Shown: positions 34,401-41,094 of the stretch, piece by piece
Layout of the letters: each line of letters opens with the position of its first letter
Numbering within the stretch: position 1 is the first letter of the stretch
Assembly (NCBI GenBank): GCA_964631275.1
Contig: CAZVWQ010000006.1
Location: 1-59,743 of the forward strand
From: CAZVWQ01 sp964631275
GTDB lineage: Bacteria > Patescibacteriota > JACMRA01
Length of the DNA stretch: 59,743 nucleotides
Direction of reading: 5' to 3'
The notes under the pieces: model-generated
Told to the model about the DNA's origin: nothing
The model's database searches: none
Seen by the model: only the letters and a program-made list of their open reading frames with translations
Translations under genes and position numbers: made by a program

Positions 34401-35851
34401 TTAGAATCAAAGTAATTCACGAGACTTCTTCCCAAAGGAGTTTTGTCCAACCTATCTACAGTATCGTTTTTGCTTTTTTCCAGCCAAGTACTAACAGCTT
34501 GAACTTGTGGAGTATTTTTGAATTCTTTAAACTTCTGACCTACCTTACCAAACAGGCCACCTAAAGCTTTAGTAACTCGATTTGGTTGAGGCGGTTCTTT
34601 TAGTCTATTTATAACTATTTCTTGTCGTTCTGGGTCGACAACTTTTTCTGATTGTATCGCCTGGATTGCTTCTGTAGCAGCTTGGATTGCTTCTGGATCG
34701 GAATTTTGTTCATTTTTTAGGGTAATGATCAAATTCTCAATTATTCCTTGCATTGCCTTCAGGTCAGAACCACTAACATAAGCAAAATCTTTAAATTGAT
34801 CAGCACTTAGACCAAGTGAGTCAACAGAGAAGAATTTTTTCAAAGTATTGGAAACTTTGGAAGATCTTATGTTCGCTGATTCGAGATAGGTTTGGGCAGC
34901 CTGCAGGACAATTGATAATTTTTGTTCGGTTGTAGCTCCTGCTGCGGTTGCTATTTGTAAGATCTGATTAAGCCTTTTGGCAGCACTTAGGTCTTGCATA
35001 TCAGCCATTTGCAGAGTAGTGGCAGCCTCATAAACGGTCAAAAATCCAGCAGAAGCTGCAGTTGCCATCTTTGGAGCTAAGGTGCCAATAACTCTAATCA
35101 GTTGTCCAGGTAATCTGGTTGCTACAGTCTTTACAAGAGATGGTATACCACTAAGTCTACTTTCAGTTCTCAAATGTCTGCTATTATCATCTTGCAAGAT
35201 AATTTTCCCTTTAATACCCAAGAAGCTTTGTAATTGAGCATCAACACTATCAATGTTAGAGCCTTCAGAAATTATTTCTTCTTGTCTTCTTACAGAATTG
35301 CTAATTGCTAAGACGGTATTAGTTAGTACTTGATTGATTTTTTCTGGTGGAGCATCTGTAGCAATAGCCGAGCCACCAACTAAGACATGCATAATTTCGT
35401 CTTTCATTAAGAGGCTGAGTTTAGATAACTCTTCCTTGAGAAGGCTAGAAACTTGTTGTGGAGTTACCTCGCTACCCAAAGCATAGATTTTTTCGATAAT
35501 ACCTGTAATGACAGGCTGAGTGTTCATATCAAACTGGCCAATGGTATTTTTTACTATACCACTACCAAGGGCAGAACTACCATCCACTGGTTTAGTTAAG
35601 TACTTAAGACTTGATCTAATTAGGTTGTTAAAGGTTGCTCTAATTCCTCTTTTTCCTTGTGCTACCTCACCAAGCTGCCTAAAGAGCCCACCTGGTTTAA
35701 CTAATATTCGCTCACCATTTTGGACTACATCTCCACCAGTATAGTTCTCAGTAAAGGCTCTGACTGACTCTGCGATTAAGGATCTTGTGTCAACAATATT
35801 GTTTTCTCTGTTGGTTGAGATTGCTTCTTTTCTTGTTATAATTGTTTGCAT
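28424..35851 (-). CDS. Giant 2475-residue protein with Ala/Pro/Glu-rich linkers, unknown function
   Basis: Not recognised in any family. Layout visible in sequence: residues 1 to about 640 are predominantly helical and Ala/Gln/Leu-rich (for example LPGQLIRVIGTLAPKMATAA). About 640-890 is a beta-rich block with repeated Gly-Asn turns (GGNLIVCDQSGEQILGDG, RGGNIINGRLHVVVS). About 900-1045 is an Ala-Pro-Glu linker made of PAPAPEP units, with an 84-bp tandem duplication. About 1045-2340 is mixed helical/beta with many Asn and Gln. The rest is a Pro-rich tail with 25-residue tandem repeats (NPNAPAPAPEPAPAPQTLQ). There is no signal peptide and no convincing transmembrane helix, so it is either cytoplasmic or exported by a non-Sec route. 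The gene starts 18 bp after the 159-aa gene and sits in one transcription unit with the secreted protein. GC content is visibly higher than in neighbouring hypothetical genes. The start ATG has an A/T leader only. Very long proteins of unknown role are a known feature of Patescibacteria. Confidence 0.85.
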   Translation of the reverse strand: MQTIITRKEAISTNRENNIVDTRSLIAESVRAFTENYTGGDVVQNGERILVKPGGLFRQLGEVAQGKRGIRATFNNLIRSSLKYLTKPVDGSSALGSGIVKNTIGQFDMNTQPVITGIIEKIYALGSEVTPQQVSSLLKEELSKLSLLMKDEIMHVLVGGSAIATDAPPEKINQVLTNTVLAISNSVRRQEEIISEGSNIDSVDAQLQSFLGIKGKIILQDDNSRHLRTESRLSGIPSLVKTVATRLPGQLIRVIGTLAPKMATAASAGFLTVYEAATTLQMADMQDLSAAKRLNQILQIATAAGATTEQKLSIVLQAAQTYLESANIRSSKVSNTLKKFFSVDSLGLSADQFKDFAYVSGSDLKAMQGIIENLIITLKNEQNSDPEAIQAATEAIQAIQSEKVVDPERQEIVINRLKEPPQPNRVTKALGGLFGKVGQKFKEFKNTPQVQAVSTWLEKSKNDTVDRLDKTPLGRSLVNYFDSNKFTQRLLQNKLAQAMKVSENQVTLQRAVEVLSPEQVTSIIRDVANRATFNTADRLISILRSKGIMLAQSIGLGLLFKNLGLAGEAVTGSYEIATNTIGQFSSGEGLNPEVFDTETGARLSERFGGAGADASILENLGETIGGLAGENLNSAVDTITMAALRDALRNVYGSQTADVQLNPNSTRLTERSIEIGDSEANFISKGNNTIAVNAHTIEGRSQGEIVSLTLNGEPVKAIITEISSTDDTAQLKIISSNTTPELTLVLSETDIIDGNLSNFKVNQAVDVSVKGSDLSAQVIGFYENQGEIRGATLNFGSLEQLKQSGYQVTQNGGNLIVCDQSGEQILGDGTSNGVIALNGQNLLIRGGNIINGRLHVVVSPDNRVALDISSNYNDWSAEGKLESTPTQQELAKQGAKRIAAMREAPAPAPAPEPAPAPAPEPEPAAPAPEPAAAAPAPAPEPAPAPAPEPEPAAPAPEPAAAAPAPAPEPAPAPAPEPAPEPAPAPAPEPAPAAPQSEPAPAAPAPTPEPEPAEPAAPQSEPVPAAPESEPAAPQSEPAPNTTQRQADTSSSFEFPTNVTLTPLDPTTIDSLPDNEGQGRLSIGSTNTPFSNNLTNTPFSDPNAHPFQDDSELETDGGGFEGETEGPISTLRDLTSAVREGITSPINGEGGNQEGPEYSAVKRIATATETYKNIVQQASQIVEAGGEPSEKLQLALLEARNAYLEATRDCANCFDPEAQDPLTPEALQELAAQSQIDPNKPNSIARINGNRLIINTPVNIEIIETEPGRAVTRDIPGETRVVGQTPDGKYEVVRIEPNQWTTVTLLRSEDGTLYAMGAENSVQFQQKVQLADGSYIDVPLTSQLEERILQGETIRADDYARDLARYANSEEAKANGQNPQDFAILNNAYFAPEEFIDGFETVAEADAVFNQTIPGTDTTYRDLFLNVEFLVRSENENLSSRGATVSLVLDLLYNPEVDRKTKLDFLRAMETYNQAYSKNRDFMFSSEDGFYQEALLAYGDIVDLAKQGSDNFYDTNNGTTGGLTPEGMLKVLSNLNASELAAQELSIKQQVGVLVPQIFSRIIHDPNRYGLNQKSISILRRYSNEQNLNRATPEELTRDLSTIADELGDPSYGSGTDDAQLRRYLNRLNETLDGKLNQKIAEIAVARAALRGEELIPIRDEKGNITGFENATMRSSASYESSINLRRSLVDSAVGTLLTNAGNNILGNGGLGFKLSATFETQENMDVAGIVPGYTEEQLELIAQAVRESDNFKVNQTSMPDWLFHGIAAFGRVKNLLPIPGASSLPLVAWQGERASGSTSGPWVESGEPNQATLLLLAAQNNPEVAENLTDLGENWLRNENFIEYLRQRTSQGYSAESLVGYVNTETGETLTKEKLEQIMALNQVLQYSTDISSGDGRTGVPGSRSIKVGVGTDIEFIGTRLTTQQQRQAAAIIAGQQNAEEYLSNLDKLEARLQQNFTRGRSVIEAAIDSMITMDIAKNPSEAANLGRLVGQARSNNTTISLPNGIVIRHGTAKELGASYTAGVQYAIDGAGQFTLRDNTNLVVIQRPGQPPAFFLDHCSAGGIGNPYYVPVIPQNDIPVGMKIADCYLPGQLDLKTNPDVPQVAISNLRGNNTIQTLNALSRIGESTDLARQESMPYQLAIVRQALDDDLSPRELAQSLRKKGVEPNNAEDIVQMYREVQKDPDILSDTSMVAYTDLIANTYYLDNKTTNTVTFGMNFLPDSRVVQTIPAGEWQQVGQISYTGPSGETITETTFARNAGGTAETITSTTNYSGSLAMRSDSRWQAMTVAMDKMGVFERCNVKLRERLIAGSVEESRSSFSSHGLDAQDRRTRTRQDITTETRVDTTITPPLDPPPTETGDIPIPSPGAGPADTPPETPRPRPGEENPNAPAPAPEPAPAPQTLQPRPVEENPNAPAPAPEPAPAPQTLQRPGEAANPAPVPELQQQPELQQRTFRMEENRLGEAPTPAANPERS
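28561..28710 (-). repeat. 75-bp tandem repeat in the giant gene's Pro-rich tail
   Basis: Two near-perfect 75-bp copies start at 28561 and 28636 (GTTGCAGTGTTTGCGGTGC), with part of a third. Each codes for 25 residues, so the frame is kept. Confidence 0.85.
32717..33150 (-). repeat. Ala/Pro/Glu-coding low-complexity region of the giant gene
   Basis: Codes for about 145 residues of P-A-P-E units. It contains an 84-bp tandem duplication (starts at 32941 and 33025, GAGCTGGTTCAGGTGCTGG). Such linkers are rigid and extended. Confidence 0.85.
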
Positions 35852-35869
35852 AAAATTGTTTTTATCTGA

Positions 35870-36349
35870 TTAACTTTTTATAAGGCTGTAGATTAGATTA
35901 GGTTGGTAACTGAATCCCATTTCGTCGCAGATAGACTTGTATTTGAGGATAATTGTTGTAACTATGAATTCAGATAGTGCTGGATTGATGCTAACTAGAC
36001 CAATTAACATATCAAAAAGATCTTCTATATATTCGGTTTCTTGACCCATTTCTACAAACTGATCTTTGAGGTTGTTTTCTTTAGCATATTCATCAACTTT
36101 GATTAACATAAATTCAATAAATTCTAAAGCTAAATTATTTTCTACATTTTCTTTTTCTTGTTCAGACAGGTTATTGTAGCTTTCCAGATTTTCCATTTTT
36201 GAGATGATGTCGTCAATGCAACTCTGCATATAGTCTATTGAGATAATGTCTACATCTTGATCTGAGCTATCTTGTTTAGCTATCTTTTTTTCCTCCACAT
36301 ATCTCAAGAACCTCTGCTTTTCTTCCTCTGTTGGTTTGCGTGTTTGCAT
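35870..36349 (-). CDS. Small acidic helical protein, first gene of the giant-protein unit
   Basis: Not recognised. A 159-aa, strongly acidic, probably all-helical cytoplasmic protein (MENLESYNNLSEQEKENVEN near 51-70, LALEFIEFMLIKVDEYAKEN near 73-92). No membrane segment or Cys pairs. It lies 18 bp upstream of the giant gene on the same strand, so co-expression is likely. Its small size and charge would suit a chaperone or regulator for the giant protein, as secretion chaperones often have this form. That is inference from context only. The ATG at 36349 follows AATTAAAACTAT without a Shine-Dalgarno sequence. Confidence 0.7.
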   Translation of the reverse strand: MQTRKPTEEEKQRFLRYVEEKKIAKQDSSDQDVDIISIDYMQSCIDDIISKMENLESYNNLSEQEKENVENNLALEFIEFMLIKVDEYAKENNLKDQFVEMGQETEYIEDLFDMLIGLVSINPALSEFIVTTIILKYKSICDEMGFSYQPNLIYSLIKS

Positions 36350-36642
36350 AATATAGTTTTAATTAATTAATCCAAATTTTGGCTTGTGTTTATTTGCTAT
36401 AAGTAAAATCTTTTTGTATTTTGATCAAAGATTGTTTCTGTGAAGGCAATAAAGAACTACAGACTTGTCACTAGAATTATCTTTATATAAATATTGTATA
36501 GTACTTTTTATAAATTGCCAAATTTTGCAAATTGCAAAAGTTAATAACATAAAAAACAATAATTGTAAAGTAAAAATAGGAATTTGTGCAGGTTTAGGTT
36601 TGAAATGGGTTTGTAGCTAGAATTAAGGGTTTTGGGAAGGTT

Positions 36643-36759
36643 TTATACCCTTTCCGCTAATCATTATGGCAATTACCCGTTAAGAATTTAGCTTAAATAA
36701 GGGATTTATTTCCTTATCAAGAGCTAAATTTAGGGTAAGTAGTAAATGGATTGGGTATA
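36643..36759 (-). repeat. Family C MITE-like element, copy 7
   Basis: Clean full copy: TATACCCTTTCCGCTAATC through AAATGGATTGGGTATA. Its ends are good inverted repeats (TATACCCTTTCCGCTAATCA versus TATACCCAATCCATTTACTA). Confidence 0.8.
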
Positions 36760-36814
36760 AGAAATTAAATTTTGTTAATTTTGTTAATTTTGTTTGAAGT
36801 TTTTGGGTTTGGGT

Positions 36815-36960
36815 TTAACCACAGAGGTTCGCTGAGGCGTTTGAGTTGATTTTTGTTACTTTTAACTAAAATGGCGATGGGGCATCGCCTCTACTGGTGG
36901 ATAAATCTGACCCCTACTTTATAAACCTTCTAACCTTACGAACTTTGTGAACTACTTTTT
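36815..36960. repeat. GC-richer patch with a REP-like palindrome
   Basis: Has CCACAGAGGTTCGCTGAGG, then the hairpin GGCGATGGGGCATCGCC (about 36871-36888) followed by TCTACTGGTGG, then CTGACCCCTAC. This is unlike the surrounding A/T sequence and unlike families A-I. Similar GGCGAT palindromes followed by CTCTAC occur as interspersed repeats in many bacterial genomes. Confidence 0.45.
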
Positions 36961-37048
36961 TGTTTAACATTTATAACTCAAGTTTTACAAAATTAATAGT
37001 TTTCTTTAATAATTTCTTGATACTTATCTTCTTTAGATAAAATTGTTA

Positions 37049-39334
37049 ATGCACTCAAAACCAAAAGTACTCATAGGGATTACTGGCTCGATAGCCGGGT
37101 ATAAAGCTGTGAATCTGGTTAATTTACTCAAGTCAGAATTTGAAGTAAAAGTAGTTATGACGGAGGCAGCTACTAGAATTTTTGATAGATTGGATCTGGA
37201 ACAAAAGATAGAGCAGCAGATTTATGTAGATTTGTTCGAACAAAAAACCGAAGTGGATGATTTTCTTTGGCGGGTAGGGGAGGGTTTGGAGGCCGATGCT
37301 GAAGTTACAAAAAGTAGTGAATCTGGAGATAACAAAGAAGATAAACAAATTTTAGGAAAAAAACAAGAAGCAAAGACACAAGAAGGTTTTTTGAATCAAG
37401 ATAGTAAGTTCAAAAATATCGATTATCGAAGCTATCTCAATAACCAAAGATCTATTCCTCATATCGAATTGGCTGACTGGGCTGATTTGGTTTTAGTTTG
37501 TCCAGCTACTGCCACAACAATTGGTAAGCTGGCTAATGGGATTTATGATAATCTATTGACTAATATCATTAGTGCTACCAAAGCTCCAGTCTTGATTTGT
37601 CCGGCTATGAATGTCAAGATGTGGCAAAATCCAATCGTTCAGGACAACGTTAGCAAACTAAAGATTTTTGGTTACGGATTCCTTGGTCCTGAGAGTGGTA
37701 ATTTGGCTTGTGGGTATACAGGGCAGGGCAGGCTAGTTAGTCCTGGCCTAGCTAAGCAGTGGATTAAAGATTATTTTAAACTCAAAGAGCAAAAAATTTC
37801 TGAAGAAGTTAAACAAAAAGAGGTAGAGGTGGTTGTATCTAGGAATAAATCTCGAATTGATTTTGATTTGGTTAGTCTAAGCGGACGACGACCAAAAACC
37901 AAAAATGAAGTTTTTAGTAATCAGTTAAAAGTTTTGGACAAGATTGGCAAATCTTATAATTCTGTACAAAAAACTGACCTAGAAGAGAGAAGCTTGTTGT
38001 TTTTGTCTGGATTTGCTCAAAATAATGTTAAACAAACACAAACAAACAGTAACAAAAATTTACAAACAGAAATTTCAAAAAAAACCCTCAAAAACGATAT
38101 AGAAGCTTTTTCAAAAGAAACTAAAAAAATCCTTGAGACAATATCAGTACAAAAAGAATTAAGTTTGTATAAATTTTTAGAGTCAGAAAAATTGGAAGAG
38201 AAAAACTTAAAAAAAACGACCGTTCCTTGTGGAATAAATGATGCATTTTTTGCAGATCAGAATTTAGAAAAAATAGAACCTATTGAGTCTTTGACTAAAG
38301 AACATTTTGAGCAAAAAAAAGCTTCAGTTTTTGGATTAGTAGATTCAGATTTGTCAGTTTCTGAAACATCTCAAGATAGACAGCTTACCCTTATAAAAAA
38401 AGAAATAAAAAAAGAAAATCTAGAAAACCCGTCTGGAGTATTAAAAGCTGTAAACAGAGATTTTGAGGAAGCCAAGCAAGATCGACAAAAAGGTTTTATT
38501 TCAGCGGAAGTTTTTGATCATAAATCTCAAAAACTAAGTGAAGGTAGCAGCGGAATTAATAATTTTTTTGATCCACATTCTTCACAAAAAAACAACATTA
38601 CGGAAGAGTTAGTTTTGGGTACAAAAAAGAATTTTGCTTATTTAAAAGCAAACAAACAATTAGAAATTTTAGTTACAGCTGGAGGAACAACCGAGCATAT
38701 CGACTCGGCTAGAGTTATCAGTAACAAGAGTACTGGTAAAATGGGGTTAGCTATGACTAAGGCTTTTATGGATAAAGGTTATGGAGTTCGACTTTTGGCT
38801 GCTAGCACTATAGATTCTGGAGTGTACAAAAAATTCTTAGGATACGAAAAAGAGGAAATAAATAATCAAAAAAACTTGGAAGTAATAGAGTTTAGTAGCT
38901 ATGAGGATTTGTTTATTCAGATGGAATATTATACTAAATTATCAAAAGCAATTTGTCAGGTAGCGGCAGTTTCGGATTTTAGTATAGAACCATTCGAAGA
39001 AAAAATTAGCAGCTCTCACAGTCTCAACTTGAATCTCAAACCAACAGAAAAAATTCTAAATAAAATCAAAGTTTGGAACCCAGATTGTTATCTGATTAGC
39101 TTCAAGGCAGAACAAAGTCTGGACAAACTAATCCAAAAATCTCAGGCTAATTTGTTTAGTTCAAAGTCTGATGTAGTTGTTGGTAATCTAATTAATCAGC
39201 CAAATTCTGGCTTTGGAGTGGACACCAATGAAGTTTGGGTTTTTACAGAAAAAGGAAAATACACTAAACTTATTACTAAGTCTAAGCTAGTTATAGCCAA
39301 AGAAATCTTAGAAGTTATAAAATTTGAAATATAA
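37049..39334 (+). CDS. coaBC: CoaBC with long insertions
   Basis: Bifunctional coenzyme A enzyme. CoaC decarboxylates phosphopantothenoylcysteine (FMN), and CoaB ligates cysteine to phosphopantothenate (CTP). CoaC blocks: KVLIGITGSIAGYKAVNLV at the start, HIELADWADLVLVCPATA near residue 138 with the catalytic His, PAMNVKMWQNPIVQDNV near 190 and LACGYTGQGRL near 228 with the substrate-clamp Cys. CoaB starts near 535 with LEILVTAGGTTEHID and SNKSTGKMGLA, ending with the NxxNxxxSGFGxDTNEVWVF region (here NLINQPNSGFGVDTNEVWV). The total is 761 aa against about 400 in most bacteria: about 60 extra residues inside CoaC (about 75-135) and about 285 charged, low-complexity residues between the domains. 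The start is taken at the ATG 37049. A TTG two codons earlier is also possible. Confidence 0.92.
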   Translation: MHSKPKVLIGITGSIAGYKAVNLVNLLKSEFEVKVVMTEAATRIFDRLDLEQKIEQQIYVDLFEQKTEVDDFLWRVGEGLEADAEVTKSSESGDNKEDKQILGKKQEAKTQEGFLNQDSKFKNIDYRSYLNNQRSIPHIELADWADLVLVCPATATTIGKLANGIYDNLLTNIISATKAPVLICPAMNVKMWQNPIVQDNVSKLKIFGYGFLGPESGNLACGYTGQGRLVSPGLAKQWIKDYFKLKEQKISEEVKQKEVEVVVSRNKSRIDFDLVSLSGRRPKTKNEVFSNQLKVLDKIGKSYNSVQKTDLEERSLLFLSGFAQNNVKQTQTNSNKNLQTEISKKTLKNDIEAFSKETKKILETISVQKELSLYKFLESEKLEEKNLKKTTVPCGINDAFFADQNLEKIEPIESLTKEHFEQKKASVFGLVDSDLSVSETSQDRQLTLIKKEIKKENLENPSGVLKAVNRDFEEAKQDRQKGFISAEVFDHKSQKLSEGSSGINNFFDPHSSQKNNITEELVLGTKKNFAYLKANKQLEILVTAGGTTEHIDSARVISNKSTGKMGLAMTKAFMDKGYGVRLLAASTIDSGVYKKFLGYEKEEINNQKNLEVIEFSSYEDLFIQMEYYTKLSKAICQVAAVSDFSIEPFEEKISSSHSLNLNLKPTEKILNKIKVWNPDCYLISFKAEQSLDKLIQKSQANLFSSKSDVVVGNLINQPNSGFGVDTNEVWVFTEKGKYTKLITKSKLVIAKEILEVIKFEI

Positions 39335-39338
39335 AAAA

Positions 39339-39687
39339 ATGCATGAGTGGGGAGGAGAAAGTTTGGAGAAAGAGTTTGCTAGAATTAGAGATTATATTAA
39401 TAAACTAAATCATTATTATAAATAATGATAAATTGGAGGCTCAAGTTTTAGCTAATATTTTAGAAGTTTTCTTGAATAATAATCATACTAGTTTTGAAAC
39501 AGAAGTGTATAGAATGAAGAATACTCAAAAAATAAGAGAATTTATATTAAAGGTTAGAAATTTAAATAAAGATGGATTAAAAGAATTACTTCTAAGTCTC
39601 AAAAGAAAGCAAAGTTCTTTATCTTTAGAACCTTATGAGGAAGTACTTGTGGTTATTGTGGATGATATTATTAGAAAAGATAGCTAG
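39339..39687 (+). CDS. Small hypothetical protein, possibly frameshifted
   Basis: Two overlapping-phase reading segments. 39339-39425 starts with ATG and codes for 28 residues (HEWGGESLEKEFARIRDYIN) before TAA. Then 39433-39687 in the next frame codes for 84 helical residues (LANILEVFLNNNHTSFE) and needs a TTG start. The second segment stays open leftwards to 39409, so a one-base change near 39410-39425 (an A/T tract) would fuse them into a single protein of about 113 aa. The EFARIRDYI part recalls the end of REP-associated Y1 transposases, but the match is too short to assign. It starts 5 bp after coaBC and could be its operon partner. Confidence 0.4.
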
Positions 39688-39798
39688 GGAACAAACAGTT
39701 TTTGTAACATCTCCATTATACTAGACAAATAATTAAGACAGATTTTGAAGGTTAGAAAAACCACATTTTTTTACTTGGGACTTGACCAGGAAATTAAT

Positions 39799-40440
39799 TT
39801 AATTTGTTAATTTTATTAGATTTAAAATTAGGTTAATTTGTTTATCAATTGGTTCGTGCTTGTGGTTAAATCTCCACTCACATTCTTTCAGATTTTTATA
39901 GAAATTTTCCTTCTTAAAACCCTTAAACTTTTGTAATTTATGTTTAGCATAACCCCCAAAAGATTCAACTCCATTTACATGGTTTTTACTTCTGGCAAAT
40001 TCATCTTTTGAATGATAAATTCTGTAGTGTCTGTAACCTTCTGTAATTAGTGAATCATAGCTTTTGAAACCATCTGTATAAACTTCACTTTCTTCTAGTA
40101 TTTTTCCTTTAATAATACGCATTAACTCTGATTTTGAACAGTTTGGAACTATTTGTAAGTAGGCTTTCACTTGTCTTTTTAAAACTCCAAATACTTTAAC
40201 TTTTTGACCTGCCCCACGCCCTCTTTTTCCTTTAACTCTGCTTGGTCCAAAGTAGCTTTCATCTAATTCAATTTCTCCAAAGAATTTATTTTTTAGATTG
40301 GTTTGATACCAGTATATTGCTTGTCTAAAAAGTAAGAAATATCGATTGACAAGTTTCTCTGTTTAAACTAATTAGTCTAGCTGTACATGTAGCATCAATA
40401 TCTACACAAAAATGGGTTAAAATCTTTAGTAAATTTTGTT
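39799..40440 (-). pseudogene. IS1595-family (ISXO2-like) transposase, frameshifted and N-terminally truncated
   Basis: DDE transposase of the IS1595 group. Read from right to left: THFCVDIDATCTARLISLNRE in one frame, then a frameshift near 40362, then VNRYFLLFRQAIYWYQ, the first catalytic Asp in GEIELDESYFGP, KGKRGRGAGQKVKVFGVLKR, YTDGFKSYDSL with the second Asp, and HVNGVESFGGYAKHKLQKF with the conserved His-Glu region. The final part is GFKKENFYKNLKECEWRFNH. An in-frame stop (TAA) just before the frameshift and a stop (TAG) near 40440 cut off the N-terminal zinc-ribbon domain, which I cannot find. The element is therefore dead. No terminal repeats or target duplication were identified. Confidence 0.8.
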
Positions 40441-40655
40441 TTACCTATTTTCTCTATTTAATCATAAAACTAAACTAGAATTCTTATTTTATTCCGTCTA
40501 GTGTCTTATTTTTTTATATGCTATTGAGCGTACACCAATTTTTATTTTTAGGTTAATAACAAGTCTTTTTATTAAAACTAAACTAGGTTTTTTTATAAAA
40601 TGAAACAAGTTTCAGTGTAATGTTTTGTTAATTATAATTTATATGGCTAAGAATA
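40441..40655. other. Short intergenic region
   Basis: No gene and no known repeat. It could include eroded 5' parts of the IS1595 copy, without recognisable coding. Confidence 0.4.
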
Positions 40656-40940
40656 ATGAAAAAAAATGTTATTGACTTAGATGAAGCCAGAAGGCGGATA
40701 GCTGAAGATCGAATGCATTACCAGATAGAGAGTTTGTTAAACGATAGTCAGGATGCAGAAGTGATTATTGCTACATGCAAAATCTTTATAGAAAATTTTA
40801 GTAGGTCTAAGATTTTAAAAATGTATAAACAGGCTATTTTAAATAAACTAGTAGCCTGGAAGCAAAGAATGATTAGTGAAAATAATCGAGAGGCTATTAC
40901 TTGTATTGAGGCTGCTCAAGAAATCATTAACAATAATTAA
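40656..40940 (+). CDS. Small helical hypothetical protein
   Basis: Not recognised. A 94-aa, charged, helical protein starting MKKNVIDLDEARRRIAEDR. A similar opening (IDLDEARRR) is common in small bacterial proteins of unknown role. A second helix pair surrounds SKILKMYKQAILNKLVAWKQ. No membrane segments. The ATG at 40656 is used. An earlier ATG (40643) is out of frame and stops soon. Isolated gene between an IS1595 remnant and a family E element. Confidence 0.55.
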   Translation: MKKNVIDLDEARRRIAEDRMHYQIESLLNDSQDAEVIIATCKIFIENFSRSKILKMYKQAILNKLVAWKQRMISENNREAITCIEAAQEIINNN

Positions 40941-40982
40941 CCTATTTTCACGTCCTATTTTTGTTATGTGTTTTCTGCTAAT

Positions 40983-41094
40983 TATAGCAATTTTACATTC
41001 AACTTAGATAAATTATTAGATATTAACTTTGTTTTAAAGTAATTTTAGGATATTCAAAAAAATGTCTAATTAGTATATATATGGCTTAGCTATA
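40983..41094 (+). repeat. Family E MITE-like element, copy 3, overlapping a gene end
   Basis: TATAGCAATTTTACATTC through GGCTTAGCTATA. The right end overlaps the last two codons and stop of the chorismate-binding gene on the minus strand. Confidence 0.75.

Larger units (their letters stand above)
36350..37042. other. 690-bp intergenic region with a C repeat and a GC-rich palindromic patch
   Basis: No gene seen. It contains the presumed promoter region of the giant unit (36350-36550), a family C element (36643-36759) and a patch of unusual composition (36815-36960) with the palindrome GGCGATGGGGCATCGCC. Confidence 0.5.
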
